A stretch of 64,000 nt of DNA from Dysidea avara (taxonomy: Eukaryota; Porifera; Demospongiae; Dictyoceratida; Dysideidae). A program made the translations under genes and the position numbers. Position 1 is the first letter of the stretch, and every line of letters starts with the position of its first letter. The DNA lies in contig NC_089274.1 of assembly GCF_963678975.1 (NCBI RefSeq), positions 21,909,133 to 21,973,132 on the forward strand, read 5' to 3'. The notes below the pieces were generated by a model, which was given only the letters and a program-made list of their open reading frames with translations, had not been told where the DNA came from and did not search any database. Shown here piece after piece: positions 36,638-49,700 of this stretch.

Positions 36638-36799
36638 TTTTCTCCAAGTTCGCTTTCGTCTTGTCCATCACTGTTAAACAAGTGTCGAAAGAGTTAGGAG
36701 GAGTTTTTATCGTGTGCATGTTTATTATTTGCGGCACTATTCACTGGGACTTTGTGTCGGGTGTCAGTTGGGAGCGTTTTCGACTAGTGCAGTAGTAAA

Positions 36800-39700
36800 A
36801 TGGCTGGCGAAGAAGAAGAACAAAATACCGGGGAAGACCCGAGGATGGCGTTTATCTCACAGTTTTGCATGAAGACGTTGAAGCAGAAAACAGACAAATG
36901 GTCTAAAATGATGAGCCAAGAAGACAATGTTGTGATGCTGCAAGACTTCCTAGAGAAGGGTGATACTCGTGTACTGGTGGTGTATGTAACACCACAAGGT
37001 CAGATGCAACCAACTACTGAGTTTCCAGCCACCAGCAAGCACAAGGCTGTATATTTTATCAAACGTAAACCTGAGCCGATTAAAAAGGAAACAATTCACA
37101 CTTTACTGATGTTTGGGGATATGTCGTACACCCCGTTGGACCAGTTGTCATCACTTGTTGATGCTGTAAGTATGTTTGTACATGTGTGCATATGTGTGTG
37201 GCTGTAACATACGTGCTCATGTGTGTAAGACTGTCAAGAGCCTGCGTGTATCTGTTCCTACTACCCTATACTCATGCCACAGGTAATGCTACCATTACTG
37301 GGTAATGATTACAATCATGTCAAGTGGCCTAATGTGGTGACAGCAGATGTGACGAGGAACGTCACCGACTTGAAGGGAAATGTGTTTGTGTTCTCTGGTC
37401 AAGTGAAGGGAAAGACTCTGTTACCTCTACCGGCTAGGTCTGATAATGTTGCAAAGGCAGCAGAAAGACAAGAACGGTAAATTGTCATTGATCACAATAA
37501 CTTGTAAGGAGTTGTTACCCATTTAGTGGAATGCCATTTGACAAGACAGTGATTCATGCAGTAGAATCAGTTGTCATTGAATGGTCTCACCAGATCAGGG
37601 GAGTACTTAAGAAGACATCTGCTCAGCCATTGTTGGATGGCAAGTGTCCATGGCCGAATGCAGAACTGGACTTCTGGAAGGCTCGTTATACTGACATGGA
37701 ATCAATAGTTGATCAGGTATGCAACAGCATTTACTTAGTGTACAGTAATGACAATGTATTGATTATTATGTATAGCTACACAATGACAAGGTTGTTAAAA
37801 TGGAAGCTTTATTGAAGAGAACACAGAGCAGCTACTATCCTGCTTTTGTGGACATGTATAAGGATGTAATGGAAGGTATGTAATGAAAGCTTTCATCACT
37901 ATTATATATACTTGCTTAGCTCTTGAGGAAGCTGCTGATATTAACATGTTCTTGAGTCCATTGAGGCCACATTTTGAAGAGATGGAGGAGTGTGATTATT
38001 TGGAGCTTGAGAAACGACTACCAGCAATCATGCATGTCATCTGTCTGATATGGGCCAACTCTAAACACTACCAACAACCAGCCAGGCTAGTTGTACTCCT
38101 GCAAGAAATGGCAAATCTCATCATTGATATTGTAAGTGTCATACAACATGAGGTGTTTGTATTTACCAGACTGTCTGTTACAGACTAAGACATTTGTGTC
38201 TGAGGAGATACTTCGTATGGAACCAGACGAGGCACTAGAGAAATTAGCTGATGCTACAAAGATGTGTAAAGTGTTTGTGAATGTGTTTAATGACAGAAGG
38301 AAGAGTCTTGCTTCATATTTCAAAGAAGGACCCATTGTTGAGTGGGACTTCCAATCCAGCATTGTATTCACAAGATTTGATAAGTTTATGTCCAAGCTTA
38401 AACAATTGCAGGCAAGAAATTAATGCCAAATTCTTGATAATGTTGTTTCATGTAGTATTACCTTTGTAGGAGTACTTCCATCTAGTGATGGAGTTTAATA
38501 AGTTGGAGAAGGTCGAGTATGGTGGATTCAATGGACAAACTTTCAGTGAAAAAACCGAACAAATGTTCACTAATTTTACAGAGCTCACTCAACGTATTCA
38601 ACAGAAGAACTGTGATGCACTGGATACTGCCAGTGATGTGAGTTGAGTATGTATACATCGGTTATGTGTGCTGATGATTGATTCAACAGGAATTTGATGA
38701 AGAATTTAAAGCCTTCAGGAATACTGTATTAGACATGGAGCAGAGACTTGGTTCCATTGTGTGCCAAGCTTTTGAAGATTGTGGTTGCTGTGAATCAGCA
38801 TTTAAAGTCAGTAATGTGTTATCAAACATATTATGTGTATTGATATAGTCACTGTATAGCTGATTGAGATGCTCGGTACACTATTGGAGAGACCTCTTAT
38901 CAGCAGAGACTTCCAGAACAAGTATCCAAAGCTGATTAGCATGTACAATTTGGAGCTTGATGAGGCTAAACTGATATTTGATCGACAGTTATTGTTGACC
39001 CAGTCACCCGAGGGACCTGTGATCAACAAGAACATGCCATATGTTGCTGGACTGTTGAAGTGGAGCAAAGAACTGAGAGATCGTGTTGATAGTGGGATGT
39101 CTAAACTGAAAACAATCAATCATGGGTAATTACCCTGTACATGTCATTGATACTGCATCATCTGTTGTTGTTGTTTAGTACAATGGAGAGTGCTGAAGCC
39201 ATGATAGTGTTTAATAAATATGATGAGATGATGGAACTAATGAAAAGGTAAGATAAACATGCATGCAGTACATAAGTTAATAGCATTAAGACATTTTAAA
39301 TTTGTTCTTTTTATGCCTTCCCACTTTATAAACAGATTGCCAGGTTTAAATTTGGTACACAACCATATATTCTAATGATTGTATTTATAAATAGCATGAT
39401 AATGTACATATATATCTTGTGTAGTTTTGAGGATAAAACATATCTTGAATGGACTGAAGGAGTGGATGCCATTGCCAAGACTAATTTGGAACGTCCTTTA
39501 TTAGTACGAGATGACAACACTGAATTACTCAGTGTCAACTTTAATCCTCAACTGGTAGCATTGTTGAGGGAAGTTAAATACCTTGAGATGCAGAAGGATG
39601 CTAATCGCGTGATTCCTGAGAAGGCAGCAGCTGTGTTTGCTCAAAACGAAACTTACCGCAAATATCTACAAAATCTTGATGTGACGGTGCACCTTTACAA

Positions 39701-42700
39701 CCGTGTCAGAGAAACCGTATTAGATGTGGAGTACCCATTAATTGAAGGTCAACTACAAAGCATTGACAATCAGATAGAGAGAGCTATATCGGAACTGAAC
39801 TGGACCAGCGACGGTATAATCTTAATACTTTGTAGTGTGACAGTACATCTAGGTTAAACTTTTGATAGGTGCATGGGAGTATATTGAGTCAACACGTGAT
39901 GTAGTTAGAGACTTGGAGAAGAGAGTACGGCTGGCGAAGGATAATATAGAGCAAATTATCACTATCATGGCTAAGTGGTCTGAGACACCAATGTACCTAA
40001 GGAAAGGTGATAAGAAAGATTCCTTGTTGAATTTGGAGGTATATATATATGTATGACTGTATTGTTTAACATTTTGTTAATTAGGAAAGAGAAGCTAATC
40101 GTAAAGCTCGTTATGATAGCATTACCTCTGGAGGTGAAAAGATTCATGAATTAGTAAAGGTAGCTCATATAAATTCAAAAACCTTGGTATAATTGTATAT
40201 CATTTGGTAGGAAAATTTGGCATATTTCAAAGCTGAGGATGGTTCAAAGATTTGGCATGACTACATCGAATATCTTGATGACATAGTGTTGGATGGCTTC
40301 TTCAACTACATCCATTGTTCTCTTCAGTACTTCCTGGAGAACACAGACAAGGAGAAATCAGGAATGCCACCATTGTTTGAGGCCAGATTAGAGCTGCAGG
40401 CACCAGCCATTGTCTTCTCTCCTTCTATCGACCAGGATGCTGCTGACAGCTTCTTTAACTTGGTGGAAGGATTAGCAAATGATATTTTTAAAGGAGCATC
40501 TTTGATGCCACGACTAGCACTGCACAATGGGCAGGAAAATTATCAAGTAAGTCTTTATATGTTACAGTTCCGCAAGTGAAAGTGACTGTTTAATTGTGAA
40601 TGTTTTATTAGAGTATTTGTAAATTGTAGGTGTGTGTGTTCTATTGTAGTAATAAGCAGTTAAATTGTAATGAGGGTCATGCACTACATCTGTGTATTTC
40701 ACAGAATGATGTGGAAGAGATTGCAGAACTTTCTGACTTGAGAGAAGAGTTGTTGGCACATGTTAACAATGCAATTGCTTTAGCTAGTGAATATTGCAAC
40801 TCATTCCAAAAGTACTCCTATTTGTGGGTTGATGACAGACAAGAATTCATGCAGCAGTTTTTGACTTACGGACATGTTCTGACAGCTGAAGAAATTGAGC
40901 AGCATGGTGACGAGGGGGTGCCTGAGACTCCCCCAACACTAGAGCAGTTTAAGACACAGGTAGACACTTATGAGAAACTTTACATTGAGGTGGAGCAAGT
41001 TGAGGGCACTGCAATCTTTGATGTGTGGTTCAGAGTGGATTCTAGACCATTTAAACAAGCTCTACTAAACACTGTCAAGAGATGGAGCTATATGTTCAAA
41101 CAACACTTGATTGATCACGTAGAAAATAGGTAAAATGTGTGTCTGACTGTCTGTGTTTGATACTTACACGCGTGCGTGTGTGCGTGCACGCACGCACATG
41201 TGTGTGAAAATTAAGGGACTTTGATTGTAAATTTCCCTAATAGCTTGGCTGACTTAGCTGCCTTCATCAAGGAGACTAAGGCTGGTTTAGGTGTTGAGGT
41301 TCAAGAAGGAGATTATGATGGACTGGTAGAAGTCATGGGTCACCTGTTAGCTGTTAGGGACAGACAAGCAACCACTGATGTGATGTTTGAACCACTGAAG
41401 CAGACCATTGACTTGTTGAAGACCTATGAACAAGAGATGTCAGATGAGGTACACCAGAGGTTACAGGAGTTACCAGAGCAGTGGAATGTCGTTAAGAAAC
41501 AAGCAGTAGTCATGAAACAGAATGTTGCCCCACTACAAGCTAATGAGGTTGATTTACTTCGCAGGAAAATAGCATCATTTGATGTATGCTGAGAAGTTTC
41601 ATTTTGTTACTGTTTTAATGTATTTGAACATTTAGGTGAAGCAGCACACATTTAGGGAGACTTTCAGGAAGAAGGCTCCACTGTTTTATGATTCCAACAA
41701 AGTGTACCCAAGAATTGATAAGGTGTGTAATGCTTTTTGATAAACATCTTCATTACTGATGAAGTTTTACAGGTCCACTTTGACACACTAGCCATGGAAC
41801 AAGAGATGAAACGATTGCAGGAAAGTGGTGGACTGTTTGAAGTTAGCACTCCTGATTTCAAGCAGCTCAAGGCTTGCCGCAAAGAAGTGGTCATGCTAAA
41901 AGCTCTCTGGGACACTATATTTTTAGTAAATAGTTCTTTTGATGACTGGAAGACCACATTGTGGAGAGAAATCAATGTGGAGACCATGGAAATGGATTGT
42001 AAGAAGTTTGTCAAAGATATCCGATCTTTGGACAAGGAGATGAGAGCTTGGGATGCATTCAGTGGTCTTGATTCTGCCGTGAAGAATATGGTGACATCAC
42101 TACGTGCTGTTGGTGAACTTCAGAACCAGGCCATCAGGGACAGGCATTGGAGTCAGCTTATGCAGGCAACACAGGTTAGTACTGTTTAGCATGTACCGGG
42201 TTTATATGTGTTCATCAGGTTAAATTTGTGATGTCAGATGAGACAACCCTGTCAGACCTGCTTGCCCTCAACCTACACAATTTTGAAGATGAGGTTCACG
42301 GCATTGTGGACAAGGCCACTAAGGAATTATCAATGGAGAAGACATTGAAAGAATTGAATGTCACTTGGTCACAGATGGAATTCCAACACGAACAACATCA
42401 CAGGACTGAAACAATGTTACTGAAATCTGATGAAGAATTGATTGAAACACTAGAAGATAATCAGGTAATGATGATTATACGCATGATATATGTGGAGTAA
42501 TTAATTTGTATTATAGGTTCAACTACAAAATATGATGACATCAAAATACGTTGGCTTTTTCCTGGAAGAAGTATCTGGCTGGCAGAAAAAGCTTTCCACT
42601 GCTGATTCCGTGATAACCATTTGGTTTGAGGTGCAGCGAACCTGGTCCCATTTGGAGAGCATTTTTATTGGTTCTGGAGATATACGTTCTCAATTACCCG

Positions 42701-43793
42701 AAGACTCTAAACGTTTTGATGGAATTGATGCTGACTTTAAGGTAGGAATAGTAGTAGCCAAGTAGGATACATGCTTTTAGTGGTACATTGTAGGAGATAA
42801 TGGCTGAAGCTGCTCAAGTACCTAATGTTGTCAAGATAACAAACAAGAAAGGTCTGTATGAGCAGTTGGAAGACATACAGAAACGGTATGGCCAATAATG
42901 AACCTTCATACTAGTTTGTCATTTATCCCTGTACAGGTTGGCAGTATGTGAGAAAGCTCTGGCTGAATATTTGGAGACAAAACGTCTTGCCTTTCCAAGA
43001 TTTTACTTCATCTCATCTGCTGATCTTTTGGATATCCTGTCAAAGGGAAACCAACCTACCGAGGTTATTTAAAACCAAAAATGTACTCACGTGTATATTG
43101 TATTTGTACGTAGGTTGCACGACATCTAGCTAAGCTGTTTGACAGCATGTCCAAGCTGAAGTTCAAAGAGGACGATAAAGGTGAAAAGACAAAAGAGGCA
43201 CTGGTTATGTTCAGTAAGGATGGAGAGGAGTGTCCCTTTGACAACCCGTGTATGTGCGTTGGAGCAGTGGAGGACTGGCTTAACAAACTATTGGATACCA
43301 TGAAGTCCACTGTTAGGTACCAGTTCACTGAAGCTGTTGTTGCTTACGAAGAGAAGCCTAGGGAACAATGGCTGTTGGACTATCCTGCACAAGTGGCTCT
43401 AGCATGTACACAAATCTGGTGGACCACTGAGGTCGGTATAGCCTTCTCAAGACTAGAAGAAGGTTACGAGAATGCCTTGAAAGAATATTACAAGAAACAA
43501 GTCACTCAGTTAACAACACTTATCACTATGCTGCTGGGAGATCTCACCAAAGGATTGCGTCAGAAGATCATGACAATCTGTACAATTGATGTACATGCCA
43601 GAGATGTGGTAGCCAAGCTGATAGCACAGAAGGTGGAGAATGCTCAAGCCTTCACCTGGTTATCCCAATTAAGACATCGCTGGGATGAAGAACAGAAACA
43701 TTGTTTTGCTAACATCTGTGATGCCCAGTTCAAGTATTCCTATGAGTACCTGGGGAATACCCCTCGTCTTGTGATCACACCTCTGACTGACAG
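36800..43793 (+). other. Dynein tail (DHC N1/N2) and linker-coding exons 1-23
   Basis: These exons encode the non-motor tail, which binds intermediate and neighbouring heavy chains, and then the linker. Recognisable blocks are DWSHQI-like [10 protein letters not shown] (exon 3), LLERPLI (exon 9), [12 protein letters not shown] (exon 11), [13 protein letters not shown], the [10 protein letters not shown] block (exon 12) and the linker's [20 protein letters not shown] (exon 22). Introns here are mostly 43-60 bp; a few reach 110-180 bp. Confidence 0.9.
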
Positions 43794-46700
43794 GTATGGA
43801 AATTGTTTTATCATATCAAATAATTTTATTTGATTTCTTGTCACAGGTGTTACATTACTTTGACACAATCTCTTCACTTAACCATGAGTGGTGCTCCTGC
43901 TGGGCCGGCTGGTACCGGAAAGACTGAGACAACTAAAGACTTGGGTAGAGCCCTAGGAATCATGGTGTATGTGTTCAACTGCTCTGAGCAAATGGACTAT
44001 AAGGTTTGTACTATTGGCATATTGTAATACTGAAATAACTGATTCTTTTCTAGTCTATTGGTAACATTTACAAGGGGCTTGCACAAACTGGTGCCTGGGG
44101 CTGTTTCGATGAGTTTAACAGAATTTCTGTTGAAGTATTGAGTGTTGTTGCTGTACAAGTGAAGACTATTCAAGATGCTATTAAGGCTAAGAAGAAAAGA
44201 TTTTTGTTTGAAGGGACAGAAATCAAACTCACCCCATCTGTTGGGTTGTTCATAACAATGAACCCTGGTTATGCTGGTAGAACTGAGTTACCAGAAAATT
44301 TGAAAGCATTGTTTAGGTAAGCAATACTTTAGCCATGCTACTAAGATTTGCAATTTAGGTGATGATTTCTCCCCCCCCCTGTTTAGTTGTAGTGATCCCT
44401 GATAGTTTCTAAAATTCATTTGCACTCTATTGTACTGTGTTTTACTTTGATCCTTTTACGCGAAGTCCATGGAATGTATGTAATATACTATGGTTTGTGG
44501 CTACACTTAATTACCATATGTGACTGAATTTTAAAAAGCCTGTCACATTTTTGCAAAATTCATTTTTTGGTTCTCTGTTATCTGTAGGGACAAAGGAATA
44601 GACTGTTAGCCTCATAAGCTGAGTAGTGTGGGAGATATAGTCCAGGAGATGTAGTACTGGACAGCCAGATGAGCAAATAAGTTGATTTTTACAGAAACTA
44701 TATCCACAGAAGTTTAAATAAATAAACTTAATTTAGTGATCCAACGGTGCAGGGAGTTTAAGCTTGGCTGATTGTGTTTGCTATGTGATTCTAGTGAGGT
44801 GTAGTTTTTTTCAATGTCTGCTTCTGTGTTCGAGAAGGAAACATGCTTGTTGCCCTTAGCTGTCTTCGGCAATCCATTATATCAATGCCCCATATTTGGA
44901 ATGGTCTTCTCACAGGTATTGGGTGGAGTGGTGGCCTCTTTTCTCTCCCTACACCTGTAGTCATAGCACACTCAGCATAGTTCCTACTAAACGTGATGGC
45001 ATCAACATACATATTCTCCCAATACCAATTACAACACCAAGTGACATACAGTCAGAGTGCCCAGCTATCCTCCCTCCATGATACTCCTGCAAAGTTGACT
45101 TTGTAGGTGACTAGGCAACACAGCTCTCCTGTTTCACAGCCTTCTTGTGATCGACAAAATATAGGACTTAGTCCAGAATGACAAATTTTGTAGCCAGTGC
45201 AGCAATTTTTCTTGCACCTTTCTCATCTTGAGGGAGGATGTCATTCTCTAAATAATCAAAGAACATTGTTAGCTTGGGGTCCTTTCTCTGTTCATGATGC
45301 AGATTGATTTCAGATAGGAGGGGAAGTAAGTAGATCACTGATGTTCTTCTCTTGTGTGTTAATCTGCAACACAAACTCATCAAGATTCATGCTACTTGGG
45401 CTGTCTGCCACGGGGTTACGTGAAAGAGCATCAGCACCAACATTTTCACGTCCAGGTCTTTGTATGATTCTCAACTGGCTAACTCCACTCCCAAAAATCT
45501 TCAGCCACCATCGTGCATGCTTTCCAGATAGATTTGACTGCTGAGTGATCGATAATGACAGTAACACACTGTGCCCATGCATAGAGGTATGCTCTGAAAT
45601 GTTGGACTGCCCATACTACAGCCAAAGTCTCCAGTTCTGTAACACTGTATCGTTTGTTGACAAAGGATGTTGATCTACTTGCATATGCCACTGGATGCAG
45701 TTTATCATCACTCTTCCGCTGAGACAATATAGCACCAAGCCCATCAATGCTGGCGTCAGTTTCAAGAACAAAGTCAAGGTCAAAGTCTGGATGAACTAGA
45801 ATAGGAGAGTCAAGAAGTTGTCTCTTCAATTCACTAAATGCTGCTTGACAATCTTCATTCCACTCCCACTTCACATCTTTGCCAGTCAGTCGGTGTAGTG
45901 GAGATGCTATCTTAGCAAACTGGGCAACAAAACGTCGGTAGTAGGAGGCCAATCCCAAAAATTGGCAGAATTCAGTGATATTGCATGGAGTCAGAAAATT
46001 CTGCACAGCTGTCACACATTTTGGATTAGGTAAGAGGTCCTGTGAGGTAAGCACATGTCCAAGGAATTCCACTGTCTGTCTAAAGAAGTGGCATTTAACT
46101 GGCTGCAGCTTGAGGTTAACTTCCCTAAGTCTGGTCAGGACCTTACTGAGGTGATAAAGGTGGTCTTCAAAGGTCTTGAAATAAACCAGTAAATCATCGA
46201 TATAGACACTGACAAAGCTAGGACCATTCATTGGGTCCTAGGAGCTAATAACTTGATGCATCAGCCGCTGAAAAACTGCAGGGGTGTTCATTAAGCCAAA
46301 GGGCATCACACGGAATTCGAAGAGACTGTGTTGAGTGGCAAATGCTGTCTTTTCTCTTGATACATCACTCATCTTCACCTGCCAATAGCCAGAAGCCAGG
46401 TCCAATACTTCATGTTTCCTAGTTCATCCAGCATGTCATCAATTCTTGGCAGGGGATAACGGTCTGGCTTGGTAACAGAGTTAAGACCTCTATAATCTAC
46501 ACAGAACTATAGGCTATCATCTTTTTTTCGGACCAAGACAATTGGGCTGGCCCACGGTCTGCTAGATGGTTGAATGATGCTCTGCTCCAACATTGTTTGT
46601 AACTGAACTGCAACTTCCTGCCTCACAGCAAATAGGACCATACGTGCTGCCTGCTTCCTGGGCACTGCATCACCTGTCTCAATCGTCATTTCTATCAAGT

Positions 46701-49700
46701 CTGTCTCACCCCTGTCTCCCTTATCTAAGCTGAAAACATCATGATAATTCTCCAGAAAACATAAAACTTGTTGATGCTCCTTTGTAGTTAGTTCACCACT
46801 GGCAATCCCTTCCCTCAAACACTCTATTAGCTTAGCTTTTCTTTCAGTCACATTAGGCATCACCTCCCTGGATTCAATTGTATTTACAACTTTTCCTTAC
46901 TAGGTTTGAACTATCCATTACAGTCAAACCTGTCTAATTTGACACCTGTGTAATCCAGAATTCTCTCTAATCCGACCAAAATGTCATTTACCAACACTTT
47001 TGTATAGAAAACAACCTCTGTAATCTGATACCTCTGTACTCCATAATCCGACACAAAATTTGATTTCCTAGACTTGGGAATACATTGTTTTTGACCTTTG
47101 TAATCCGACAAAAAATAATAGCAGCATTAAAAACAATCACAAAAATATTTTAAAGCAACCAAAGCATTTAATTGGTTGAAAATAATAGAAGAAAAGCTGT
47201 AATACTTGTAAATTCTAAACTTAATTCATGTTTAAAACATTATGTGATCAGTTTTGCCTGTAATTTACCTGCATAATTTGACATTATTCTAGATATTGTA
47301 CAATGTCGGATTGCAGAGATGACTTGATAATCCAACAACCTCCTTAATCCAGCAAAATTTATGGCTCCCATTGAGCGTCAGATTAGAGAGGTTTGGCTAC
47401 CACACTGACCGGTTTGCTGATCACTTCAATTGGCTGTGCCTTACCAACCTCAAGTCCCTCCTCCAACTTTTGTGTAATATCTAAACAATTCACTAGTGAC
47501 ACTTGAGCAAAGCCATCCCCACTGGACAAAAGGACTGCATTTAAAACCTGGAATCTTTTTTTTTTTCTTCAAGTACTCTGTCACTCTCAGCCAGTAGTGG
47601 CTGCATATTTGTATTAACATCACCATCTATCTGTACTTGAGCTGCGACACATTCAGGGATCACGTGGATGTCCTGTACTAAATGGATCCTCACAGTTGGG
47701 ACAGCACCTCCAATTATTTTATTCTGTTTGTCTGACAATCGCATTTGAATGGCTTCTTGGAATGGCTGTACCTCAGGGTGATAGTCAGTTATGCTGAGCT
47801 GTCAACACTCCTTCTGATAGCAACAATTCTTCTGGAGCATCCATCTTCACATAGATAGGAGTCTTCATTGCCTTGTCCTGGAATTCAATGTCCACTTCAA
47901 TCATGCCATCCACATGAAAGGGCTATAAATCATAGTTCTTAGGTACTCTGTCAGGTGCCTCTTCCGTAGTTTTGCAACAGAAGCTACTTGCTTAAATGTG
48001 GTACTACCCATAATAGTAACATCGTTCCACTATCCACTATACCTAGCAAGGGCACTCCCCGACAACTACTTTGGCATGCTGACACTTACTGCCGCCATCT
48101 GTAATATGCACTAACCCTACACGAGCATCATCATCATCATCTGAGTGCAGATACATTATTGGGTCCTCCCTATCATCACATTGCACCATCTTATTGCTAG
48201 GAGCTTGTTGTAATTGTCCCGCTTTGGAAGTTGACAGTCCTTTGCCTGGTGACCTGTTTTTCTACAGTTCCAACATTTCAGTCGACTCACCTGAATAGAC
48301 ATACTTCCCTCACCATTCTCTCCATTATCCTTGCCATTTCCAATTGACTTCCTGCATTCCTTCATAAACCTGTCTGGTTTAGCTGACTGACGGTCACCTG
48401 CTGTCGCTTCAGCAACTCTCTTTGGCGCCTTTCCTCATTTCTAGCCACAGTACACAGATGCTGTAGCTAGATTTACCAGACACTGCAGAAGCCTTAATCA
48501 GGTTGTGCTTTAGCCCTTGATTACAGCAATGTGCTTCGTGTCTCTTCAGACATCCTCTCATGGCCATAGACCCTATGGAAGGTTTTCTCTAACCGGTAAG
48601 TGAAGTCAGATACCGTCCTGTGATAGGTGCTGCAACTACTCGGTTCACTGAATCTAATCCAGCCTGCAGTACTTCTGTTGCAGCAGTGTAAGATGTCTTG
48701 GAGCTCTCTGGCATCAAATCCCATTCTCTCTGGGCCTTGCCACGGAGGTGCCCAGCCAGTTGAGTTAACTTCTCTTGCTCATTCCAACGGTTCCACGTCA
48801 CAGCTCGTTCTAGAGTTGGCAGCCAGTCATCCCAATAAACGTTTGAGCCTATGGCTCAATGGGCAGGGCCTTCCCTCGTTGAATAGAAGGGGTGGGTAGA
48901 ACCGTTGTGTCAGATTGCTCACCATCTACGATACTCCGAGTGAGATTTGTTCTTATTGGAGTAGTGAATAGTGGACTACTGGCACTCATAGGCCTTGGTG
49001 AAGCTTTCATGGTACTCAGTTTCTGCAATTTCAGCATCCTTAGCCTGCAATACATCTTCCTGTTCTAACATCTGTTCGCATTGTAACAGCCAGAATCTCT
49101 TTCACTTAAGCTTCTCAGCCTCCATGGCCACCTTTAACGAAGCGACTGCATTAGCTAGTTTCAGTGCATTCGCACAAGCGATCTGCAGCTCACTTTGCAG
49201 GGTTTCAATTGTCAATTCATGTTCACTGGTTACCTGGTGCAGGCACTCTAAGTCTGCTGTATCGTGCAGTACACTGCGTTCGATATGATCGTGTGAATCA
49301 TCACTTGACACGTGAGCAGACAAATTCATGGTCTTAATAATGCCCCCTATGTCAACCAAGTACAACAATGTTTTATCATTATCACTTAATATCACTTGAA
49401 CACCAACAGTCTCATGACCTAGCTCTGTTAACTTACCTTCCACAATAATGCAAGTTTCCGTCAAGGTTGCATCAGTAGACAAGTCTAGAGAGGCTGCATT
49501 GGTGCACCACTTCACCAAGTTAAGACGCTTAGAATTCAAAGGCAATGTCGTTTTGGATGGCCATCCTTCTTCAGCGACTGACAAATGCTCCTCTGACAAT
49601 ATCTTCCCTGTCGGGTTGACCTCCTCCATCTCTCCTTGCATGTACAGCCTCTTTGCTGGCAGTGGTAGCAGATACTAATTCCTTCAGTCATGTTGACGAT

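Noticed and set aside
44896..45081. Plus-strand frames over the retrotransposon
   Set aside because: They are antisense shadows of the integrase/RT remnants.
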